The notes: generated by a model from the sequence alone, not told the origin. DNA of 64,000 nucleotides from a beta proteobacterium AAP51 (GCA_001295905.1 LJHT01000036.1:1-64000); one strand, 5' to 3'. Shown: positions 14,992-25,679, counted from the stretch's first letter. Made by a program: numbers and translations.

Positions 14992-15390
14992 CTAGCTTTC
15001 GCCAGCGGGGCTGGCCGCGTGCTCGCGCAGCCACTCCATCACCACGAAGTCCAGCGCGCGGGCGTGCGTGCATTCCAGCACCACGGGCGGCGCGCAGCCG
15101 TGTTCGTAGGCCTCGCGCCAGCGCAGCGCGCACACGCACCAACGGTCGCCGGGCTTCAGGCCCCGAAAGCGGTGTTCGGGGCGCGGCGTGATGAGGTCGT
15201 TGCCACGCTCCATCTGGAAGTTCAGGAAAGCCACCGTCACCTTGGTGCAGATGACGTGGCTGCCGTGGTCTTGTGCATCGGTGTGGCAGCAGCCGTCGCG
15301 GTACCAGCCTGTCAGCGGGTCGTAGCTGCAGGGCATCAGGGCCGTGCCCAGCACGTTCAGCGCATGGGCGCGTGGGTCTTTCGTGCTCAC
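14992..15390 (-). CDS. DUF2237 family protein
   Basis: 132-aa cytoplasmic protein of unknown function. The family signature is clear: NVLGTALMPCSYDPLTGWYR, DGCCHTDAQDHGSHVIC, TVAFLNFQMERGNDLITP and the end-region GDRWCVCALRWREA. Several conserved cysteines (positions in DGCC, VICT, CVCAL) hint at metal binding or redox, but I know of no established function. Its start overlaps the stop of the SPFH gene by 4 bp, so it is the third gene of a NfeD-SPFH-DUF2237 unit. Confidence 0.85.
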   Translation of the reverse strand: MSTKDPRAHALNVLGTALMPCSYDPLTGWYRDGCCHTDAQDHGSHVICTKVTVAFLNFQMERGNDLITPRPEHRFRGLKPGDRWCVCALRWREAYEHGCAPPVVLECTHARALDFVVMEWLREHAASPAGES

Positions 15391-16301
15391 GCTGCCTTGC
15401 CGCCCTTGTTCATCAGTGCCATGGCCGTTCCGATGAGCGCCGACACCTCGCTCATGTTGCCCGGCACGATCATCGTGTTGTTGGTCTTGGCGAGCTGCGC
15501 ATAAGCCTCCACCGCCTTCTCGGCCACCTTCAGCTGCACCGCCTGTTCACCGCCGGGCTGCTGGATGGCCGCGGCAATCTTGCGGATGGCGTCGGCCGTG
15601 GCGTCGGCCACCGCCGTGATGGCTGCCGCCTCGCCCAGCGCGTTGTTGATCTCGGCCTGCTTCTCGCCCTCGCTGCGCGCGATGAAGGCCTCGCGTTCGC
15701 CGGTGGCGATGTTGATCTGCTCCTGGCGCCGGCCTTCCGAGGCGGCGATCAGCGCCCGCTTCTCGCGTTCGGCGGTGATCTGCGCCTGCATGCTGCGCAA
15801 GATCTCGGCCGGGGGCGTGAGGTCCTTGATCTCGTAGCGCAGCACCTTCACGCCCCAGGTCATGGCGGCTTCGTCCAGCGCGCTCACGACGCTGGCGTTG
15901 ATGAGGTCGCGCTCCTCGAAGGTCTTGTCCAGCTCCATCTTGCCCACCACGCTGCGCAGCGTCGTCTGCGCCAGCTGGGTGATGGCCATCAGGTAGTCGC
16001 TGCTGCCATAGCTGGCGCGCATGGGGTCGGTCACCTGGAAGTACAGGATGCCGTCCACCTGCAGCTGGGTGTTGTCCTTGGTGATGCACACCTGGCTGGG
16101 CACGTCCAGCGGCACTTCCTTCAGCGAATGTTTGTAGGCCACGCGGTCGACGAAGGGCACCAGCAGGCTCAGCCCCGGTGTCAGGGTGCGGTCGAACTTG
16201 CCCAGGCGTTCCACCACCCAGGCGTTCTGCTGCGGCACGATCTTCAGCGAACGGGCGATGAAGATGATGGCGATGACGGCCAGGACGATTGCGATTTCCA
16301 T
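15387..16301 (-). CDS. SPFH/stomatin-like membrane protease regulator (QmcA-like)
   Basis: 304 aa. An N-terminal membrane segment (residues ~2-18, IAIVLAVIAIIFIA) is followed by the SPFH domain (IVPQQNAWVVERLGKFDRTL, PFVDRVAYKHSLKEVPLDVP). Then a long Ala/Glu-rich coiled coil (ITAEREKRALIAASEGRRQE, EGEKQAEINNALGEA) ends in a short hydrophobic tail. Such proteins form membrane rings and often modulate membrane proteases. The usual NfeD partner is the gene before it (24-bp gap), supporting the call. Confidence 0.93.
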   Translation of the reverse strand: MEIAIVLAVIAIIFIARSLKIVPQQNAWVVERLGKFDRTLTPGLSLLVPFVDRVAYKHSLKEVPLDVPSQVCITKDNTQLQVDGILYFQVTDPMRASYGSSDYLMAITQLAQTTLRSVVGKMELDKTFEERDLINASVVSALDEAAMTWGVKVLRYEIKDLTPPAEILRSMQAQITAEREKRALIAASEGRRQEQINIATGEREAFIARSEGEKQAEINNALGEAAAITAVADATADAIRKIAAAIQQPGGEQAVQLKVAEKAVEAYAQLAKTNNTMIVPGNMSEVSALIGTAMALMNKGGKAA

Positions 16302-16325
16302 CAGGGGCTTTCGGGCGAACCGGGT

Positions 16326-16802
16326 TCAGGGGGGCGAATGGGAGTGCTCGGCTTCGGTGGCGCCTGGGGCCGGCAGGGGCCTCAGCCGCAGTTCGTTGCC
16401 GTCCAGCGCGACGATGAGGAATTCGCCGGGCGTCGGCTCGCCGCTGCCGGCGTAGCGCACGGCCCAGGAGGCGCCGCGGTAGCTCACGCGGGCGGTGCCG
16501 CCGGCTTCCCAGGCGGGCACGTGCACGCGCTGGCCGATGTCGATGTTGACGTCGCTGTTGCTGGCCGCGGGCCGTGCACGGGGGCGCAGCTTCTGCACGA
16601 AGTACCACAGCACGACGGCCGCACCGCCCACGACCGAAGCTGTGGCGATCTGGGCTTCGGTGTTCAGGCCGGCCGCTGACGCCATCGCCCCGGCCACGGC
16701 CCCCAGGGCCAGCATCAGCAGGTAGAAGGTGCCGGTGGCCAGTTCGGCGGCCACCAGCGCGCCCACGGTCAGCCACCACAGGGAGGTCGGGTCCAGGTCC
16801 AA
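16326..16802 (-). CDS. NfeD family membrane protein
   Basis: 158 aa. Two to three hydrophobic segments (residues ~8-60: LWWLTVGALVAAELATGTFY, LALGAVAGAMASAAGL, TASVVGGAAVVLWYFVQ) precede a C-terminal soluble OB-fold domain (GQRVHVPAWEAGGTARVSYR, SGEPTPGEFLIVALDGN). The start is TTG at 16802. It is supported by AAGGAG about 9 bp upstream on the minus strand; no ATG fits. NfeD proteins act with SPFH proteins in membrane quality control, and the SPFH gene is next in the unit. Confidence 0.92.
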   Translation of the reverse strand: MDLDPTSLWWLTVGALVAAELATGTFYLLMLALGAVAGAMASAAGLNTEAQIATASVVGGAAVVLWYFVQKLRPRARPAASNSDVNIDIGQRVHVPAWEAGGTARVSYRGASWAVRYAGSGEPTPGEFLIVALDGNELRLRPLPAPGATEAEHSHSPP

Positions 16803-16972
16803 GGCAGCGGGCTCCTTAAGGCAGGGCGGGATACCGGGGGGCGGGTGGGCGCCGCGCGGCCCGTGGCCTGCGGCAGTGGCGTTGCAGTGTAGCCACGTGC
16901 ACCGCGGTCACGGCACGCCCCTACACTTCGCGCACTTTCCAAAGCCCAGACCCCAAGACCCAAGGCCGCGCC

Positions 16973-19234
16973 ATGATCCGCTTCCGCTTTCCCATCGTCA
17001 TCATCGACGAAGACTTCCGCTCGGAAAACACCTCCGGCTTCGGCATCCGCGCACTGGCCCAGGCCATCGAGAAGGAAGGCTTCGAAGTGCTGGGCGCCAC
17101 GAGCTATGGCGACCTGGCGCAGTTCGCACAGCAGCAAAGCCGCGCCAGCGCCTTCATCCTGAGCATCGACGACAACGAGTTCACGCCGGGGCCCGAGCTC
17201 GACCCGGCGGTGCTGAACCTGCGCAAGTTCATCGAAGAGATCCGCTTCAAGAACGCCGACATCCCCATCTACATCTACGGCGAAACGCGCACCAGCCAGC
17301 ACATCCCGAACGACGTGCTGCGCGAGTTGCACGGCTTCATCCACATGTTCGAGGACACGCCCGAGTTCGTGGCGCGCCACATCATCCGCGAGGCCAAGAG
17401 CTACCTCGACGGTCTGGCGCCCCCGTTCTTCAAGGCGTTGATGGACTACGCGCAGGACGGCAGCTACAGCTGGCACTGCCCGGGCCACAGCGGCGGCGTG
17501 GCCTTCCTCAAGAGCCCGGTGGGCCAGATGTTCCACCAGTTCTTCGGCGAGAACATGCTGCGCGCCGACGTTTGCAACAGCGTGGAGGAACTCGGCCAGC
17601 TGCTCGACCACACCGGGCCGGTGCTGCAGAGCGAGCGCAACGCGGCGCGCATCTTCAACGCCGACCATTGCTTCTTCGTCACCAACGGCACCAGCACCAG
17701 CAACAAGATGGTGTGGCACCACACGGTGGCGCCGGGCGACGTGGTGGTGGTCGACCGCAACTGCCACAAGAGCATCCTGCACAGCATCATCATGACGGGT
17801 GCGGTGCCCGTGTTCCTGCCGCCCACGCGCAACCACTACGGCATCATCGGCCCCATTCCCGAGAGCGAGTTCTCGGCCGAGGCCATCCGCGCCAAGATCG
17901 CTGCCAACCCGCTGCTGGCCGGGGTGGACCCGGCCACCGTGAAGCCGCGCATCCTGACGCTGACGCAGAGCACCTACGACGGTGTGCTCTACAACACCGA
18001 GACCATCAAGCACGCGCTCGATGGCTACATCGACACGCTCCACTTCGACGAGGCCTGGCTGCCGCACGCCGCCTTCCACACCTTCTACGGGCCCTACCAC
18101 GCCATGGGCAAGAAGCGCCCGCGCCCGAAGGACCAGCTCGTCTTCGCGACGCAGAGCACGCACAAGCTGCTGGCGGGCATCAGCCAGGCCAGCCAGGTGC
18201 TGGTGCAGGACGCGGTGGACCGCAAGCTCGACCGCCACCTCTTCAACGAGGCCTACCTGATGCACACCAGCACCAGCCCGCAGTACGCCATCATCGCCAG
18301 CTGCGACGTGGCCGCGGCCATGATGGAAGCGCCCGGCGGCCCGGCGCTGGTGGAAGAAAGCATCCAGGAAAGCCTGGATTTCCGCCGTGCCATGCGCAAG
18401 GTGGACGCCGATTTCGGCGACCAGGACTGGTGGTTCACCGTCTGGGGGCCTGACGCCCTGGCGCCCGAAGGCATCGGCCACAGCCGCGACTGGGTGCTGA
18501 AGGCGGGCGAAACCTGGCACGGCTTCGGCGACCTCGCCGAGGGCTTCAACCTGCTCGACCCCATCAAGTGCACGCTGATCACGCCGGGGCTGGGCATGAG
18601 CGGCCAGTTTGCCGAGACCGGCATTCCGGCCAGCATCGTCACCAAGTTCCTGGCCGAGCATGGCGTGGTGGTCGAGAAGACGGGGCTTTACTCCTTCTTC
18701 ATCATGTTCACCATCGGCATCACCAAGGGCCGCTGGAACACGCTGCTCACGGCGCTGCAGCAGTTCAAGGACGACCACGACCGCAACGCCCCGCTGTGGC
18801 GCATCCTGCCGGAGTTCTGTGCCGCCCACCCGCGCTACGAGCGCATGGGCCTGCGCGACCTCTGCCAGGCCATCCACCAGACCTACGCGAAGGGCGACAT
18901 CGCTCGGCTCACCACCGAGATGTACCTCTCAGACATCGTGCCGGCCATGAAGCCCAGCGACGCCTACGCGCACATCGCACACCGCAAGACCGAGCGTGTG
19001 CCTATCGACCAGCTGGAAGGCCGCATCACCACCAGCCTGCTGACGCCTTACCCGCCGGGCATTCCGCTGCTGATCCCGGGCGAACGCTTCAACAAGAAGA
19101 TCTGCGACTACCTGCGCTTCACGCGCGAGTTCAACGCCGCCTTCCCGGGCTTCGACACCGACGTGCACGGCCTGGTGGAAGAAGAAGTGCCGGGCGAGGG
19201 CCGGCGCTACTACGTGGACTGCATCCGCGACTGA
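16973..19234 (+). CDS. Orn/Lys/Arg PLP-dependent decarboxylase (fold type I)
   Basis: 753 aa, the size of inducible/biosynthetic ornithine, lysine or arginine decarboxylases. N-terminal wing domain (residues 1-~130), PLP core with SWHCPGHSGGVAFLKSPVG, DGVLYNTETIKHALDGYIDT, LHFDEAWLPHAAFH and the Schiff-base Lys398 in FATQSTHKLLAGISQASQ, and a C-terminal domain with PYPPGIPLLIPGE. The substrate cannot be settled by eye; such single copies in Burkholderiales are usually annotated as arginine or lysine decarboxylase. No antiporter gene is adjacent, so this is not obviously an acid-resistance pair. Confidence 0.9.
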   Translation: MIRFRFPIVIIDEDFRSENTSGFGIRALAQAIEKEGFEVLGATSYGDLAQFAQQQSRASAFILSIDDNEFTPGPELDPAVLNLRKFIEEIRFKNADIPIYIYGETRTSQHIPNDVLRELHGFIHMFEDTPEFVARHIIREAKSYLDGLAPPFFKALMDYAQDGSYSWHCPGHSGGVAFLKSPVGQMFHQFFGENMLRADVCNSVEELGQLLDHTGPVLQSERNAARIFNADHCFFVTNGTSTSNKMVWHHTVAPGDVVVVDRNCHKSILHSIIMTGAVPVFLPPTRNHYGIIGPIPESEFSAEAIRAKIAANPLLAGVDPATVKPRILTLTQSTYDGVLYNTETIKHALDGYIDTLHFDEAWLPHAAFHTFYGPYHAMGKKRPRPKDQLVFATQSTHKLLAGISQASQVLVQDAVDRKLDRHLFNEAYLMHTSTSPQYAIIASCDVAAAMMEAPGGPALVEESIQESLDFRRAMRKVDADFGDQDWWFTVWGPDALAPEGIGHSRDWVLKAGETWHGFGDLAEGFNLLDPIKCTLITPGLGMSGQFAETGIPASIVTKFLAEHGVVVEKTGLYSFFIMFTIGITKGRWNTLLTALQQFKDDHDRNAPLWRILPEFCAAHPRYERMGLRDLCQAIHQTYAKGDIARLTTEMYLSDIVPAMKPSDAYAHIAHRKTERVPIDQLEGRITTSLLTPYPPGIPLLIPGERFNKKICDYLRFTREFNAAFPGFDTDVHGLVEEEVPGEGRRYYVDCIRD

Positions 19235-19243
19235 GGGCGCGGC

Positions 19244-20023
19244 TTATTCGGGCGCCATCATCCCGTGGCTGAAGCCGCCGTCCACGTAGGTGATTTCGGC
19301 GGTCACGCCGCCGGCCAGGTCAGACAGCAGGAAGGCCGCCACGTTGCCCACGTCGTCGATGGTGACGTTGCGGCCCAGGGGTGAAGCGCCGGCCACGGCG
19401 CCCAGCAGCTTGCCGAAGTCCTTGATGCCGCTGGCCGCCAGCGTCTTGATGGGTCCGGCCGAGATGCCGTTGACGCGCACGCCGCGCTTGCCCAGGCTGG
19501 CCGCCAGGTAGCGCACGCTGGCTTCCAGGCTGGCCTTGGCCAGGCCCATGGTGTTGTAGTTCGGCACGGCGCGCAGGGCGCCCAGGTAGCTCAGCGTCAG
19601 CAGGGCGGCGCCGGGGCGCAGGTGGGGCAGGGCGGCCTTGGCCATGGCCGGGAAGCTGTAGGCCGAGATGTCGTGCGCGATGTGGAAGTTCTCGCGCGTC
19701 AGGCCGTCGAGGAAGTCGCCGGCGATGGCTTCGCGCGGGGCGAAGCCGATGCTGTGCACGAAACCATCGAAGGGCCCCCAGGTGGTGCCCAGGCTGTCGA
19801 AGGTGGCGGCGATCTGCTCGTCGCTGGCCACGTCGCAATCGAAGATCAGCGTCGAGCCGAACTCGGCGGCAAAGCCCGCCGTGCGCTCCTTGAAACGTTC
19901 ACCCACGTAGCTGAAGGCCAGTTCGGCCCCCTGGGCGTGGCAGGCGCGCGCAATGCCGTAGGCGATGGAGCGGTTGGACAGCACCCCGGTGATGAGGAAG
20001 CGCTTGCCGGCGAGGAATCCCAT
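19244..20023 (-). CDS. fabI: Enoyl-[acyl-carrier-protein] reductase (NADH)
   Basis: Last reductive step of fatty-acid elongation. 259 aa. N-terminus [20 protein letters not shown] (FabI-type nucleotide binding), [17 protein letters not shown] and the catalytic Tyr-x6-Lys in [13 protein letters not shown], ending in [12 protein letters not shown]. The ATG at 20023 has AGGAGA 7-8 bp upstream (minus strand). It converges on the decarboxylase (9-bp gap). It is transcribed away from rimP, with a 505-bp spacer between the two starts. Confidence 0.97.
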   Translation of the reverse strand: MGFLAGKRFLITGVLSNRSIAYGIARACHAQGAELAFSYVGERFKERTAGFAAEFGSTLIFDCDVASDEQIAATFDSLGTTWGPFDGFVHSIGFAPREAIAGDFLDGLTRENFHIAHDISAYSFPAMAKAALPHLRPGAALLTLSYLGALRAVPNYNTMGLAKASLEASVRYLAASLGKRGVRVNGISAGPIKTLAASGIKDFGKLLGAVAGASPLGRNVTIDDVGNVAAFLLSDLAGGVTAEITYVDGGFSHGMMAPE

Positions 20024-20149
20024 GCGTGTCTCCTGTTGTCTGGCACACCGGGGCACAGGAACGCAACTGCAAGGCCGGGGCGCCGGTTTTGACCGGGCGC
20101 GATTCTGGCATGCAGCCCCGGGGCCCTGGCCCAAGCCTGTGGCCGCGCC

Positions 20150-20179
20150 TTGCAGCGTGACAAACTGGCGGTCTATAAT
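20150..20179 (+). promoter_or_regulatory. Probable sigma-70 promoter of the rimP-nusA-infB operon
   Basis: Perfect -10 hexamer TATAAT at 20174-20179. With an 18-bp spacer the -35 position holds TTGCAG (20150-20155), a 3 of 6 match. This is the only consensus -10 seen in the fabI/rimP spacer, and it points toward rimP. Transcription would begin near 20186. Confidence 0.6.
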
Positions 20180-20528
20180 TCGGGTTTTCCGGGTAAAGCT
20201 GCGTGGGCGGAATTTTCCAGCCCATTTTTTTTGCTTGATCGACTCTGGGGGGTGCTGGTGCGCCGCCGGTGTACTGAAAGGTACACGCGAGGGTTTGGTC
20301 TTGGCGGCTCGCCCGGCGTTTCGGGCGCAGCGGGCAGATCGGACACTCAGAGTTTTGAACAGCAAACCCCTCAGGGCCGGTGGCAAGACCACCAGCCCCC
20401 GCGTGGCACGCAAGAGCGTGGGGCAGGGCGCCAAGGGCGCACCGGCCGGTGATGCTGTGCGCGCATCACGCCCTGAGCGCCCGGTGCGCCCCCCCCGTGA
20501 ACCGCGGCCAGCGCCCGAGGGGGTGCGG
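20180..20528 (+). promoter_or_regulatory. Long structured leader of rimP-nusA-infB
   Basis: About 340 nt between the predicted transcription start and the rimP start. It holds the terminator-like hairpin at 20204-20232. Further hairpins are GTGTAC/GTACAC (20269-20286), CGCCCG/CGGGCG (20310-20327) and GGTGG/CCACC (20379-20393). No tRNA is present; in E. coli this position holds metY. The rimP frame is open through the second half of this leader, but its composition (Arg/Pro-rich) does not look like RimP. Confidence 0.5.
20204..20232 (+). terminator. Terminator-like hairpin in the rimP leader (possible attenuator)
   Basis: TGGGC (20204-20208) pairs with GCCCA (20220-20224), and inside it GGAA (20209-20212) pairs with TTCC (20215-20218) with one bulged A. 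Eight T follow directly (20225-20232). It lies only about 20-40 nt after the predicted start of transcription, so it would stop the operon early unless read through. Confidence 0.6.
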
Positions 20529-21122
20529 GTGGGCTGGCGCGAGGCCATCATGGCCACGGTCACGGGCCTGGGGTTCGATCTGGTCGATGTCGAGCGCGCG
20601 CCGCGCGGACTGTTGCGCGTCACCATCGACCGCCAGCCCGGCCGCAGCTACGCCATCGCCAGCGAGTTCGTGCTGGTCGAGGATTGCGAACAAGTCACGC
20701 GCCAGCTTCAATACGTGCTGGAAGTGGAAGGGCTGGAGTACAGCCGCCTGGAAGTGTCTTCGCCCGGGCTCGACCGCCCGCTGAAGACCGAGGCCGATTA
20801 CGAGCGTTTCGCCGGCCAGGCCGTGAACCTGGTGCTGAAGGCGCCCTTCCAGGGTCGCAAGAACTGGCAGGGCGTGCTGCAGCGGGCCGAGGCGCCGGCC
20901 GCCGAAGGTGCAGCCCAGCCCGCCCCGGCAGGCTGGAACCTGTGCTTCAAGGATGGCAAGGCCGAGCAGGTGCTCGGTTTCATGTTCGACGAGGTGCGCG
21001 AGGCTCGCCTCGTGCCCGTGGTTGATTTCAAGGGCCGCCCCCGGCGCAGCGATGCTGCCGAGGCCGGCCCGGCCGTTGAGGCGCCCGCAGGGGCCGCCGC
21101 AACGGGCACAGATGGAGGCTAA
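20529..21122 (+). CDS. rimP: Ribosome maturation factor RimP
   Basis: Needed for 30S subunit maturation. 197 aa from the GTG at 20529. N-terminal domain [20 protein letters not shown] with [14 protein letters not shown], then [20 protein letters not shown] and the signature [13 protein letters not shown], followed by the SH3-like domain with [13 protein letters not shown] and a short Ala/Gly-rich tail. This GTG has GAGGGG 6 bp upstream and gives the family N-terminus; the frame is open further upstream but with atypical sequence. nusA starts 6 bp after the stop, which marks the rimP-nusA-infB operon. Confidence 0.93.
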   Translation: MGWREAIMATVTGLGFDLVDVERAPRGLLRVTIDRQPGRSYAIASEFVLVEDCEQVTRQLQYVLEVEGLEYSRLEVSSPGLDRPLKTEADYERFAGQAVNLVLKAPFQGRKNWQGVLQRAEAPAAEGAAQPAPAGWNLCFKDGKAEQVLGFMFDEVREARLVPVVDFKGRPRRSDAAEAGPAVEAPAGAAATGTDGG

Positions 21123-21128
21123 GGACTG

Positions 21129-22607
21129 ATGAACCGCGAAATGCTGATGCTGGTGGACGCCATCTCGCGCGAGAAGACGGTAGACCGCGAGGTCGTCTTC
21201 GGCGCTGTCGAAGCTGCGCTCGCCTCGGCGACGAAGAAGCTCAACGGTGGCGAGGTCGACATCCGTGTGGCCGTCGACCGCGAAACCGGCGAGTACGAGA
21301 CCTTCCGCCGCTGGCTGGTGGTGCCCGACAGCGCCGGTCTGCAGAACCCCGATGCCGAAGAACTGCTGTCCGAAGCCCTGGACCGCATTCCCGACATCGA
21401 GGAAGGCGACTACATCGAAGAAGCCATCGAGTCGCTGACCATCGGCCGCATCGGCGCCCAGGCAGCCAAGCAGGTCATCCTGCAGAAGATCCGCGATGCC
21501 GAGCGCGAGCAGCTGCTCAACGACTTCCTCGCCCGCGGCGAGAAGATCTTCGTCGGCACCGTCAAGCGCCTGGACAAGGGCGACATCATCGTCGAGAGCG
21601 GCCGCGTCGAAGGGCGCCTGAAGCGCAGCGAGATGATCCCGAAGGAAAACCTGCGCAGCGGCGACCGCGTGCGCGCCTTCCTGCAGGGCATCGACCCCAC
21701 GCAGCGCGGCCCGCAGATCATGCTGAGCCGCAGCGCCCCGGGCTTCATGATCGAGCTCTTCGCGCAGGAAGTGCCCGAGATCGAACAAGGCCTGCTCGAG
21801 ATCAAGAGCTGCGCCCGCGACCCTGGCAGCCGCGCCAAGATCGCCGTGGTCAGCCACGACCGCCGCGTCGACCCCATCGGCACCTGCGTGGGCGTGCGCG
21901 GCTCGCGCGTCAACGGCGTCACCAACGAACTGGCTGGCGAACGCGTGGACATCGTCCTGTGGTCGGAAGACCCGGCGCAGTTCGTCATCGGCGCGCTGGC
22001 CCCGGCCAACGTGGTGAGCATCGTCGTCGACGAAGAGCGCCACGCTATGGACGTGGTGGTGGACGAAGAGAACCTCGCCATCGCCATCGGCCGCGGCGGC
22101 CAGAACGTGCGGCTCGCGAGCGAGCTGACCGGCTGGCGCATCAACATCATGACGGCCGAAGAAAGCCAGGCCAAGCAGGCCACCGAGAGCGAAACGGTGC
22201 GCCAGCTCTTCGTCGACAAGCTCGACGTCGACGCCGAAGTGGCCGACATCCTCATCGCCGAAGGCTTCAGCAGCCTGGAAGAAGTGGCCTATGTGCCGCT
22301 GCAGGAAATGCTGGAGATCGAAGCCTTCGACGAAGACACCGTGCACGAGCTGCGCACGCGTGCCAAGGATGCGCTGCTGACGATGGAAATCGCCAAGGAA
22401 GAGAACGTCGAGCAGGTGTCGCAAGACCTGCGCGACCTGGAAGGCCTGACGCCGGAACTGATCTCTTCGCTGGCGCAGGGCGGCATCCACACCCGCGACG
22501 ACCTGGCCGACCTGGCCGTCGACGAACTCACCGAAATGACCGGCATCGATGACGAGGCTGCCAAGGCCTTGATCATGAAAGCCCGCGAGCATTGGTTCAC
22601 AGCCTGA
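21129..22607 (+). CDS. nusA: Transcription termination/antitermination factor NusA
   Basis: 492 aa, cytoplasmic RNA polymerase-binding factor. N-terminal domain [21 protein letters not shown]1 domain ([20 protein letters not shown]), KH domains ([38 protein letters not shown]) and two C-terminal helix-hairpin-helix acidic repeats ([40 protein letters not shown]). The two C-terminal repeats are usual in proteobacteria. NusA is known to regulate its own operon in E. coli, which is relevant to the hairpin in the leader. Confidence 0.98.
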   Translation: MNREMLMLVDAISREKTVDREVVFGAVEAALASATKKLNGGEVDIRVAVDRETGEYETFRRWLVVPDSAGLQNPDAEELLSEALDRIPDIEEGDYIEEAIESLTIGRIGAQAAKQVILQKIRDAEREQLLNDFLARGEKIFVGTVKRLDKGDIIVESGRVEGRLKRSEMIPKENLRSGDRVRAFLQGIDPTQRGPQIMLSRSAPGFMIELFAQEVPEIEQGLLEIKSCARDPGSRAKIAVVSHDRRVDPIGTCVGVRGSRVNGVTNELAGERVDIVLWSEDPAQFVIGALAPANVVSIVVDEERHAMDVVVDEENLAIAIGRGGQNVRLASELTGWRINIMTAEESQAKQATESETVRQLFVDKLDVDAEVADILIAEGFSSLEEVAYVPLQEMLEIEAFDEDTVHELRTRAKDALLTMEIAKEENVEQVSQDLRDLEGLTPELISSLAQGGIHTRDDLADLAVDELTEMTGIDDEAAKALIMKAREHWFTA

Positions 22608-22659
22608 AACGCCTGTTGAACCCGACCGCCCGCACCGCACACCCGAGGAAAACGCACCC

Positions 22660-25632
22660 ATGGCCGTGACCACAGTCGCCCAGTTCGCAGCCCAGCTTGG
22701 CCGCCCCACCACGGCCTTGATCGAGCAGCTGCAATCGGCCGGCGTGACCAAACAGTCACCGGACGACGCGCTGACCGAATCGGACAAGGAACGTCTGCTG
22801 GAGTACTTGCGCAACGCCCACGGCACCACCGTGTCGGGCGAGCGCAAGAAGATCACCATCACCAAGAAGACGTCGACAGAGATCAAGCAGGCCGACGCCA
22901 GCGGGCGGGCGCGCACCATCCAGGTGGAAGTGCGCAAGAAGCGCACCTTCGTCAAGCGTGACGATGCTTCGCCGGCCACCGAGGAAATCGGGCCCAGCGA
23001 GGAAGAACTCGACCTGCAGCGCCGCGAGGAAGAAGCGCGCGCCCAGGCCGAGGCCATCCGCAAGCAGGAAGAAGAACTCGCCGAGGCACGCCGTCAGCGC
23101 GAAGAGCAGGAGCGTGCGGCGCGCGAAGCCGCCGAAGCCGCTGCCGCCGCTGCGGCTGCCGCTGCAGCAGCGCGTGCCGCCGAAGAGGCTGCTGCCGCCG
23201 CAGCTGCTGCCGAAACCGCCGCCGCGCTGGCCAAGGCCGCCGCGCTGGAAACGCCCAAGCCCGTGAAGAAGGGCGCCAAGGTCGATGCTGCGAAGGCCGC
23301 CGAGGCCGCGCGTGCCGAAGCGGCAGAGAAGGCCGCCGAAAAGGCCGCCGCCGACGCCAAGGCAGCCGAAGCCGCCGCCGCCGAGCCGCCCAAGCCCGCC
23401 GAACCCGCCAAGCCGCTGCTGCGCGTCGTGAAGGCCGCCGACAAGGCCGCCGAAGACAGCGCCAAGGCCGACGACCTGGCCCGCCGCCGCAAGGCCGCCG
23501 AGGCCGAGGCCGCCGCCATCCGCGCGATGATGGCCGGCCCCAAGAAGGTGCTGGTGGCCAAGAAAGAAGAGCCCAAGCCGGCCGAAGCCGCCAAGGAAGC
23601 CATCAAGGGCACCATCCACAAGCCCACGGCTAAGCCGGGCGCTCCGGGCGCCACCACCACCACGACAGCGGCGGCGAAGCCGGGCGACAAGAAACAGGTC
23701 AAGAGCGAAAAGCTCAGCAGCAGCTGGGCCGACGACGCCGCCAAGAAGCGCGCCGCGCTGAAGACGCGCGGCGACAGCGCCGGCGGCCGTGCCGGCTGGC
23801 GCGCCCCGCGTGGCGGCGCACGCCGTGGCGGCACCGAAGGCGGTGGCAGCTTCACGCCCACGCCCGAGCAGCAGGTGCAGGAAGTGCACGTGCCCGAGAC
23901 CATCTCGGTGGCCGACCTGGCCCACAAGATGAGCGTCAAGGCCTCCGAGGTCATCAAGCAGCTGATGAAGCTGGGCCAGATGGTCACCATCAACCAGCAG
24001 CTCGACCAGGAGACGGCGATGATCGTCGTCGAGGAAATGGGCCACAAGGCGCTGGCCGCCAAGCTGGACGATCCGGAAGCCTTCACCGAGGAAGAAACCG
24101 CGCTGCACGACGCTGCCGAACAGCTGCCGCGCGCGCCGGTTGTCACCGTCATGGGCCACGTCGACCACGGCAAGACCAGCCTGCTCGACTACATCCGCCG
24201 CGCCCGCGTGGCCGCGGGCGAGGCCGGCGGCATCACCCAGCACATCGGCGCGTACCACGTGGAAACGCCGCGCGGCATGATCACCTTCCTGGACACCCCG
24301 GGCCACGCCGCGTTCACCGCGATGCGTGCCCGCGGCGCCAAGGCCACCGACATCGTCATCCTGGTGGTGGCGGCCGATGACGGCGTGATGCCGCAGACCA
24401 AGGAAGCCATCGCCCACGCGAAGGCGGCCGGCGTGCCCATCGTCGTGGCCATGAACAAGATCGACAAGCCCGATGCCAACCTCGAGCGCGTGAAGAGCGA
24501 GCTCGTGGCCGAAGGCGTCATCCCCGAAGACTTCGGCGGCGACTCGCCTTTCGTGGGCGTTTCGGCCAAGGTCGGCACCGGCATCGACACGCTGCTGGAG
24601 CAGGTGCTGCTGCAGGCCGAGGTGCTGGAGTTGCGCGCGCCCACCGAAGCCGCCGCCAAGGGCCTGGTGATCGAAGCCAAGCTCGACAAGGGCCGCGGCC
24701 CGGTGGCCAGCATCCTCATCCAGAGCGGCACGCTGAAGAAAGGCGATGTCGTGCTGGCCGGCAGCAGCTATGGCCGCGTGCGCGCCATGCTGGACGAAGA
24801 CGGCAAGAGCATCGAGTCGGCCGGGCCTTCCATGCCGGTAGAGATTCAGGGCCTGACCGAGGTGCCGCAGGCCGGTGACGAGTTCATGGTGCTGGGCGAC
24901 GAGCGCCGTGCGCGCGAGATTGCCACCTTCCGCCAGGGCAAGTACCGCGAAGTGACGCTGAACAAGCGCCAGGCCGCCAAGCTGGAAGGCATGTTCGAGA
25001 ACATGGGCGAAGGCGCCGCGCAGACGCTGAGCCTCATCGTCAAGGCCGACGTGCAGGGCTCGCAGGAAGCGCTGGCGCAAAGCCTGCTGAAGCTGAGCAC
25101 GCCGGAAGTGAAGGTGCAGATCGTGCACGCCGCGGTGGGTGGCATCAGCGAGAGCGACGTCAACCTGGCCATCGCCAGCAAGGCCGTGATCATCGGCTTC
25201 AATACGCGGGCCGATGCCGGCGCGCGCAAGCTGGCCGAAGGCAACGGCGTCGACATCAAGTACTACAACATCATTTACGACGCGGTCGACGAGATCAAGG
25301 CGGCGATGGGCGGCATGCTGGCGCCCGAGCAGCGTGAAGAGGTCATCGGCACGGCCGAGATCCGCACGGTGTTCGTGGCCAGCAAGATCGGCACCGTGGC
25401 AGGCAGCTACATCACCGCCGGCCAGGTCATCCGCAACGCCAAGTTCCGCCTGCTGCGCGACAACGTGGTGATCTACACCGGCGAGATCGAGTCGGTGAAG
25501 CGCCTGAAGGACGACGTGCGCGAGGTCAAGGAAGGCTTCGAGTGCGGTATCAAGCTGAAGAACTACAACGACATCAAGGAAGGCGATCAGCTCGAGTTCT
25601 TCGAGGTGAAGGAAGTCGCCCGCACGCTGTGA
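22660..25632 (+). CDS. infB: Translation initiation factor IF-2
   Basis: GTPase that places initiator tRNA on the 30S subunit. 990 aa, long because of the N-terminal Ala/Glu/Lys-rich region. Order: IF2_N domain ([20 protein letters not shown]), charged low-complexity stretch (~residues 100-385), second IF2_N ([20 protein letters not shown]), G domain ([48 protein letters not shown]), then domains II-IV to EVARTL. The Ala-rich stretch uses many GCC/GCG codons and causes long spurious reverse-strand ORFs. A 52-bp gap separates it from nusA. Confidence 0.98.
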   Translation: MAVTTVAQFAAQLGRPTTALIEQLQSAGVTKQSPDDALTESDKERLLEYLRNAHGTTVSGERKKITITKKTSTEIKQADASGRARTIQVEVRKKRTFVKRDDASPATEEIGPSEEELDLQRREEEARAQAEAIRKQEEELAEARRQREEQERAAREAAEAAAAAAAAAAAARAAEEAAAAAAAAETAAALAKAAALETPKPVKKGAKVDAAKAAEAARAEAAEKAAEKAAADAKAAEAAAAEPPKPAEPAKPLLRVVKAADKAAEDSAKADDLARRRKAAEAEAAAIRAMMAGPKKVLVAKKEEPKPAEAAKEAIKGTIHKPTAKPGAPGATTTTTAAAKPGDKKQVKSEKLSSSWADDAAKKRAALKTRGDSAGGRAGWRAPRGGARRGGTEGGGSFTPTPEQQVQEVHVPETISVADLAHKMSVKASEVIKQLMKLGQMVTINQQLDQETAMIVVEEMGHKALAAKLDDPEAFTEEETALHDAAEQLPRAPVVTVMGHVDHGKTSLLDYIRRARVAAGEAGGITQHIGAYHVETPRGMITFLDTPGHAAFTAMRARGAKATDIVILVVAADDGVMPQTKEAIAHAKAAGVPIVVAMNKIDKPDANLERVKSELVAEGVIPEDFGGDSPFVGVSAKVGTGIDTLLEQVLLQAEVLELRAPTEAAAKGLVIEAKLDKGRGPVASILIQSGTLKKGDVVLAGSSYGRVRAMLDEDGKSIESAGPSMPVEIQGLTEVPQAGDEFMVLGDERRAREIATFRQGKYREVTLNKRQAAKLEGMFENMGEGAAQTLSLIVKADVQGSQEALAQSLLKLSTPEVKVQIVHAAVGGISESDVNLAIASKAVIIGFNTRADAGARKLAEGNGVDIKYYNIIYDAVDEIKAAMGGMLAPEQREEVIGTAEIRTVFVASKIGTVAGSYITAGQVIRNAKFRLLRDNVVIYTGEIESVKRLKDDVREVKEGFECGIKLKNYNDIKEGDQLEFFEVKEVARTL

Positions 25633-25636
25633 CGTA

Positions 25637-25679
25637 GAGCCCCCAGGCTCCCTCCGGTCGCCACCCCCCGAGGGGGCTC
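25637..25679. repeat. Intergenic inverted repeat, resembling a Burkholderiales dispersed element
   Basis: GAGCCCCC (25637-25644) and GGGGGCTC (25672-25679) enclose 27 bp; an inner CCCCC/GGGGG pair (about 25664-25676) can form instead. The following text (GGCCTGGCAAAGCCAG, 25687-25702) resembles, from memory, a repeat common between genes in Comamonadaceae and relatives. It starts 4 bp after the infB stop. I saw no second full copy in this window, so the dispersed nature is not shown here. Confidence 0.4.

Noticed and set aside
19965..20528. Upstream extension of the rimP frame
   Set aside because: Includes the antisense of fabI, its promoter region and the leader; no RimP-like sequence. The GTG at 20529 with a GAGGGG ribosome site is preferred.
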